Below are positions 56,844 through 60,000 of a DNA stretch of 60,000 nt, in pieces. A model generated the notes under the pieces. That model did no database searches. It was given only the letters and a program-made list of their open reading frames with translations, and had not been told where the DNA came from. The stretch lies in NCBI GenBank assembly GCA_015680685.1, contig MNCI01017909.1:1607054-1667053 (forward strand). The letters run 5' to 3'. How positions within the stretch are numbered: position 1 is the stretch's first letter; each line of letters opens with the position of its first letter. Origin of the DNA: Gnetum montanum. Lineage: Eukaryota; Streptophyta; Gnetopsida; Gnetales; Gnetaceae. The position numbers and the translations under genes are program-made.

Positions 56844-59602
56844 CAAGGGTTAGGTGGGGCTATCTATTTTGAAAAATGGTCTCTTGCGAGGCTTTGATTC
56901 TAAAACACTTAGGTGTAGCTACATATCTAACTATAAATGTACTACCCTCATGGTGTTTTATTGCTATGAATATGGTGGAATTTTCCCTTGCATAGATGGA
57001 GCAGGCGACAAGGGTGTAGTCATTTATGGCACAAGGTTTAATAAATGTTGTGAAGGATGAAAAGAAAAAGAAGACTCCCCCTTGGAAAAGGTGCCCTGTA
57101 ATATTCTAGAGGGTAGTAATGATTAGGAAAGGAGACATGGCTAGATGAGTCACAAGGGGATACAAGCTATTGGACATAGTATGGATAAGAGTTTTACTAC
57201 CTATAAGGATAGTGCTACAACGATGGTGGCCTCCACCATGACTATGGATGTTTCCACTACTAATACTATGCCTAAGACTAAGGAGGTGCTCCACTTGGTT
57301 AATATTTCAATTGGTGAAATTGCTAACTATAGTTGAATTATGGGTAGGCAACTTCCTAGTTGTTTGTTGTTTTGAAAATTTGGCATTTAATGCATACATC
57401 CTAGACTCCTGTAAATGTCACAACTTGGGTAACATCTCTTAGGATGTTCATATTGGCAAATTTCACATCTATCATCAACTATTTTAAAATCTACAACCTC
57501 TTCAACTATTGTAGATTCACCCTTTTCCTGATGGTAACCCTTATCTGTATCATTTTTTCTTCTTCTATCTTGTTAATACATCAGTTGGTAAAACTACTAC
57601 TTGTAGTTGACTTGTGGATAAGGAAACCACCTAGGTGTTTGCCATTTTGCAAATTTGGGATTTAATGCATACATCTTAGACTCCTACAAATGTTACAACA
57701 TTGGGTAACCTCCTTAGGATGTTCATATTAGTAAATTTTACATCCATCATCATCTATTTTAGAATTTGCAACCTCTTCAACTTATATAGCTTTACCCTTT
57801 TTCTGATGGTAACCCTTATCTATATCCTTTTTTCTTCTTCTATCTTGATCACTACTCCCTTGATCCATTCTTTCCTCTACAATTTTTAGAGCTATTTGAA
57901 ACTTCTCATCCAAGGATTCCCACATTTTATCTACCTTAGCCAATATGTGAGTGACATATATTTGTACTGGCAAGGTCTTTCTTCTCACAACTTCATCAAG
58001 CAATGCCTCCTCCTTTTAGTCACATAAATGTCCATCCATTTTATAAATGAAGGGATCCCTATTGTACTCCTCTACACTTTTTCATTTTTTAACTCTTCTT
58101 CTTCCTTGACCACCTGATCTATCAGGCCTTGAATTTGATGGAACCTCATTTCCAAAATTCTTCCTTGGGCATAAACCCCAAGGATTTTCCTTGTTTTATT
58201 TCTAAACACATCTATGATGTGGTGAAGTTGTTTCCTTTGGGAGTATCCATGGCCTGGGAATTATTACAGTTGAGAGTAGTACCTGCCCAAGGCCACATCT
58301 CAGTGTTCATGATTTCTCTACTTCCATCCTTAAATTTTCCTTTCCAAGATGAACACTCTAGAGTACGTTTGGTATTTGTCATTAAAAAGGTCCAATGTGG
58401 TACTTAATCAAGAAATGGATTCTAGTTCCAAAAACCAATACCAACTTTCTTCTTCTTTGAATAGTATCCTTTGGAATACTTTTAGCTTCTACTATTCATT
58501 CTCTATCACAGGCATCATGAAAGGCTTGGAGATGATTTTGTGGATTTGCATTATATCCCCCTTCAAACCTAGGGATATTTTTCATATCCAACCTCTTGAT
58601 CTGGCTACCTTTCAGGTACCTTGTAGGGATTCTCACTGCCTCTAAAATATTAATCATGTTCCTAGTAGCTAGTAGAGGCTCATCATAGTCATTTCATTTA
58701 CGATGATCGCTTTCATAGCCATGATGCCTATGATAGGTTCTACTATACCTTCACTCATGATGGTGGTTCTTCTCTCCATGTGGTTGTCTACACCTCTAGT
58801 TTTGGTCCATTTAACAACATCTTCAACCATCTCCATCCTAATCTTAACTATTTCTTCTTTTGTCTCTACCTCGATTCTTCTTGTCAAAGTTTGAGAATGA
58901 AGAGGATATAGAGGATGAAAAAGAAGGAGGACTAGGGAAATGATGCTTCCTAGTCCTTCTCCTTTGATTTCTACCCCAATCTATTTTTCTTTCCCTATCC
59001 TTTTGATTATCATTATCCTTGTTCTTAGATGAATGACAAGGATTTCTATTCCTTGAGGCTTCTTGGTCTTGAGACCTTGTCTTCCCATTACTAGGATTGA
59101 CTAATATTGACTGTAACCATTGGTGAAGTGTTTCCTCATCAAAGAAAGAAGGAGAATCTATGTATTAGGATTAGCTAGAGAAGAAATCCTCACCCTCTCT
59201 ATGTTGTTGTAAGAATAATTGTGTTAGAACCTTCTTACCCTTGAAGGCCTCATAATGTGCTTTCATGTGTCAATCCTTCTTGCACTAGCATTCCATGGAT
59301 TTATTGTCCCTGTAAGTATCATCCTAGACCTCATATTTTGCATTGAATGCAATAATGCCTAGTTTGATGAGATTAGTCATCAACATGCCAGGAATAGATT
59401 GGTCAGGAGGCAACACAATGTTGTCTTCCATGTTCCTCTAGTGCATTTTTTCATCTTGATGCAGGATGAATGTAAAATCTAGATTATAGGGATCTGAATG
59501 AGCATATATAACTCTGAGTTATTAAGGATCCTTTGATACCTCTTGTTAATTATTAGATTCTCCTGTGTGTGATGGAGAGTCATCCTTGTGAGAAGAAGCC
59601 AT
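56844..59602 (-). pseudogene. gag: Gag of element E, heavily decayed
   Basis: Readable pieces: RLDMKNIPRFEGGYNANPQN and HLQAFHDACD (about 58600-58500), YHIGPFNDKYQTYSRVF (about 58400-58350), FPGHGYSQRK (about 58255-58230), RKILGVYAQGRILEMRFH and the acidic KEEEELK. The order matches D gag. Frequent stops and frame changes. The distal part is duplicated (57299-57848). The end is cut by the insertion of D. Confidence 0.65.
57299..57848. repeat. Tandem duplication of about 275 bp in E gag
   Basis: Two adjacent diverged copies, about 57299-57573 and 57574-57848. Both contain GCATTTAATGCATACAT-like text, CTTAGGATGTTCATATT, CCTGATGGTAACCCTTATCT and TTCTTCTTCTATCTTG in the same order about 275 bases apart. 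D has this region once (about 53880-54090). Confidence 0.75.
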
Positions 59603-59772
59603 ATTAGTTATAGATAAAAATAGTATGCCTTTTGGTATTTTATTTCTTTAATTATTTCCCTTATTGGATGATAGTTGGTCAATGTATTATCTTTAAAACA
59701 TCTTTTTATAACTTCACAATCTTTTCCTATTTAGCATACTTAGTTAAACTAAGGTCTTGACAATGATGTCAA

Positions 59773-60000
59773 TGATGAGTAGTCCAACCATATGAATCAC
59801 AAGCATGTATTAATGATCTAGTTAAATTCCATGGACTTATTTCCTAAGTTTGCCCATAGTCTTAAACTATGAATCAAGGGGTTGTCTAATTGTTGTCTTC
59901 CTAACTCACACTTGTGCTATTTTTGCATATGGTTAAATATGAGTTAAGGCTTATGATGTTTATTTCTGTTGATATTTTTATGATTTCTATCCTAACAACT
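59773..60000 (-). repeat. Partial 5' LTR of element E
   Basis: Starts TGATGAGTAGTCCAACCATA on the plus strand and runs to the window end. It aligns with the D LTR (TGATGAGTGGC...CAGCCATATGAATACGAGCA). Only about 228 bases are visible. Confidence 0.65.

Larger units (their letters stand above)
56844..60000 (-). mobile_element. Element E, same family as D, gag and start of 5' LTR only
   Basis: Minus-strand relic that D is inserted into. The gag region (56844-59602) is homologous to D gag, with ATG near 59602 (MASSHKDDSPSHTGES). The LTR edge at 59773 (TGATGAGTAGTCC) matches D at 55995. The primer site is heavily decayed (TTGACATCATTGTCAAG, about 59755-59772), differing from D mainly by transitions. 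Confidence 0.75.

Noticed and set aside
1-60000. rRNA, tRNA genes or a bacterial operon
   Set aside because: No rRNA or complete tRNA seen; all recognisable coding sequence is plant LTR retrotransposon.

Overview
The window is plant nuclear DNA with no ordinary single-copy gene visible. It is a stack of long Ty3/gypsy LTR retrotransposons inserted into one another. A genome this dense in old nested elements suggests a large plant genome, such as a gymnosperm, but nothing here fixes the species. Plant origin rests on three things: Tat-lineage proteins with a second RNase H, plant-style GT..AG introns, and a plant FCP1-like domain.

Layout, oldest to youngest. E (minus, 56844-60000+) keeps gag and part of its 5' LTR. 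D (minus, 49822-56843) lies inside E and keeps its 5' LTR, a tRNA-Asp type primer site, gag, protease, RT and integrase. C (plus; arms 1-6852 and 42475-49821) lies in the integrase end of D. A (plus, 6853-42469) lies inside C. B (minus, 15586-32402) lies inside A. A solo LTR (2293-3222) lies in the left arm of C. A, B, C and the solo LTR belong to related Tat-like families. B has a perfect 5-bp target duplication (ATGCA). A (ATTTT/ATTGT) and the solo LTR (CTCTT/CTCTC) have 4/5 matches.

The Tat-like elements share an unusual plan: LTR - gag - protease - repeat array TR1 - an antisense, intron-bearing gene - (TR2) - RT, RNase H, second RNase H, integrase - repeat array TR3 - long 3' region - LTR. 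The antisense gene is best read in B: 8 exons at 22130-26272, about 1,120 codons, with every splice phase compatible. Its exons 2-3 look like a decayed FCP1-like (HAD phosphatase-fold) domain. The rest is an unrecognised protein with an acidic linker and a coiled-coil-like part. Because the gene lies antisense to the element's genomic RNA, its introns survive retrotransposition. It occupies the PR-RT interval, where Ogre-type Tat elements carry an intron, and a 3' splice site is visible just upstream of RT in all three copies.

The repeat arrays are built from a short inverted repeat followed by TTAAACTAGCA or TAAAACTGGC. The arms change together (GGTC/GACC, AGTC/GACT, CGTC/GACG, CATC/GATG, GGCC/GGCC), which suggests selection for a hairpin or a dyad binding site.

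All protein genes are broken, largely by C-to-T type stops; the two B LTRs differ by transitions only over the part I aligned. The assembly has a 996-base gap in B pol and a probable mis-oriented fragment at 17928-18194. Coordinates of repeat arrays and degenerate genes are approximate.
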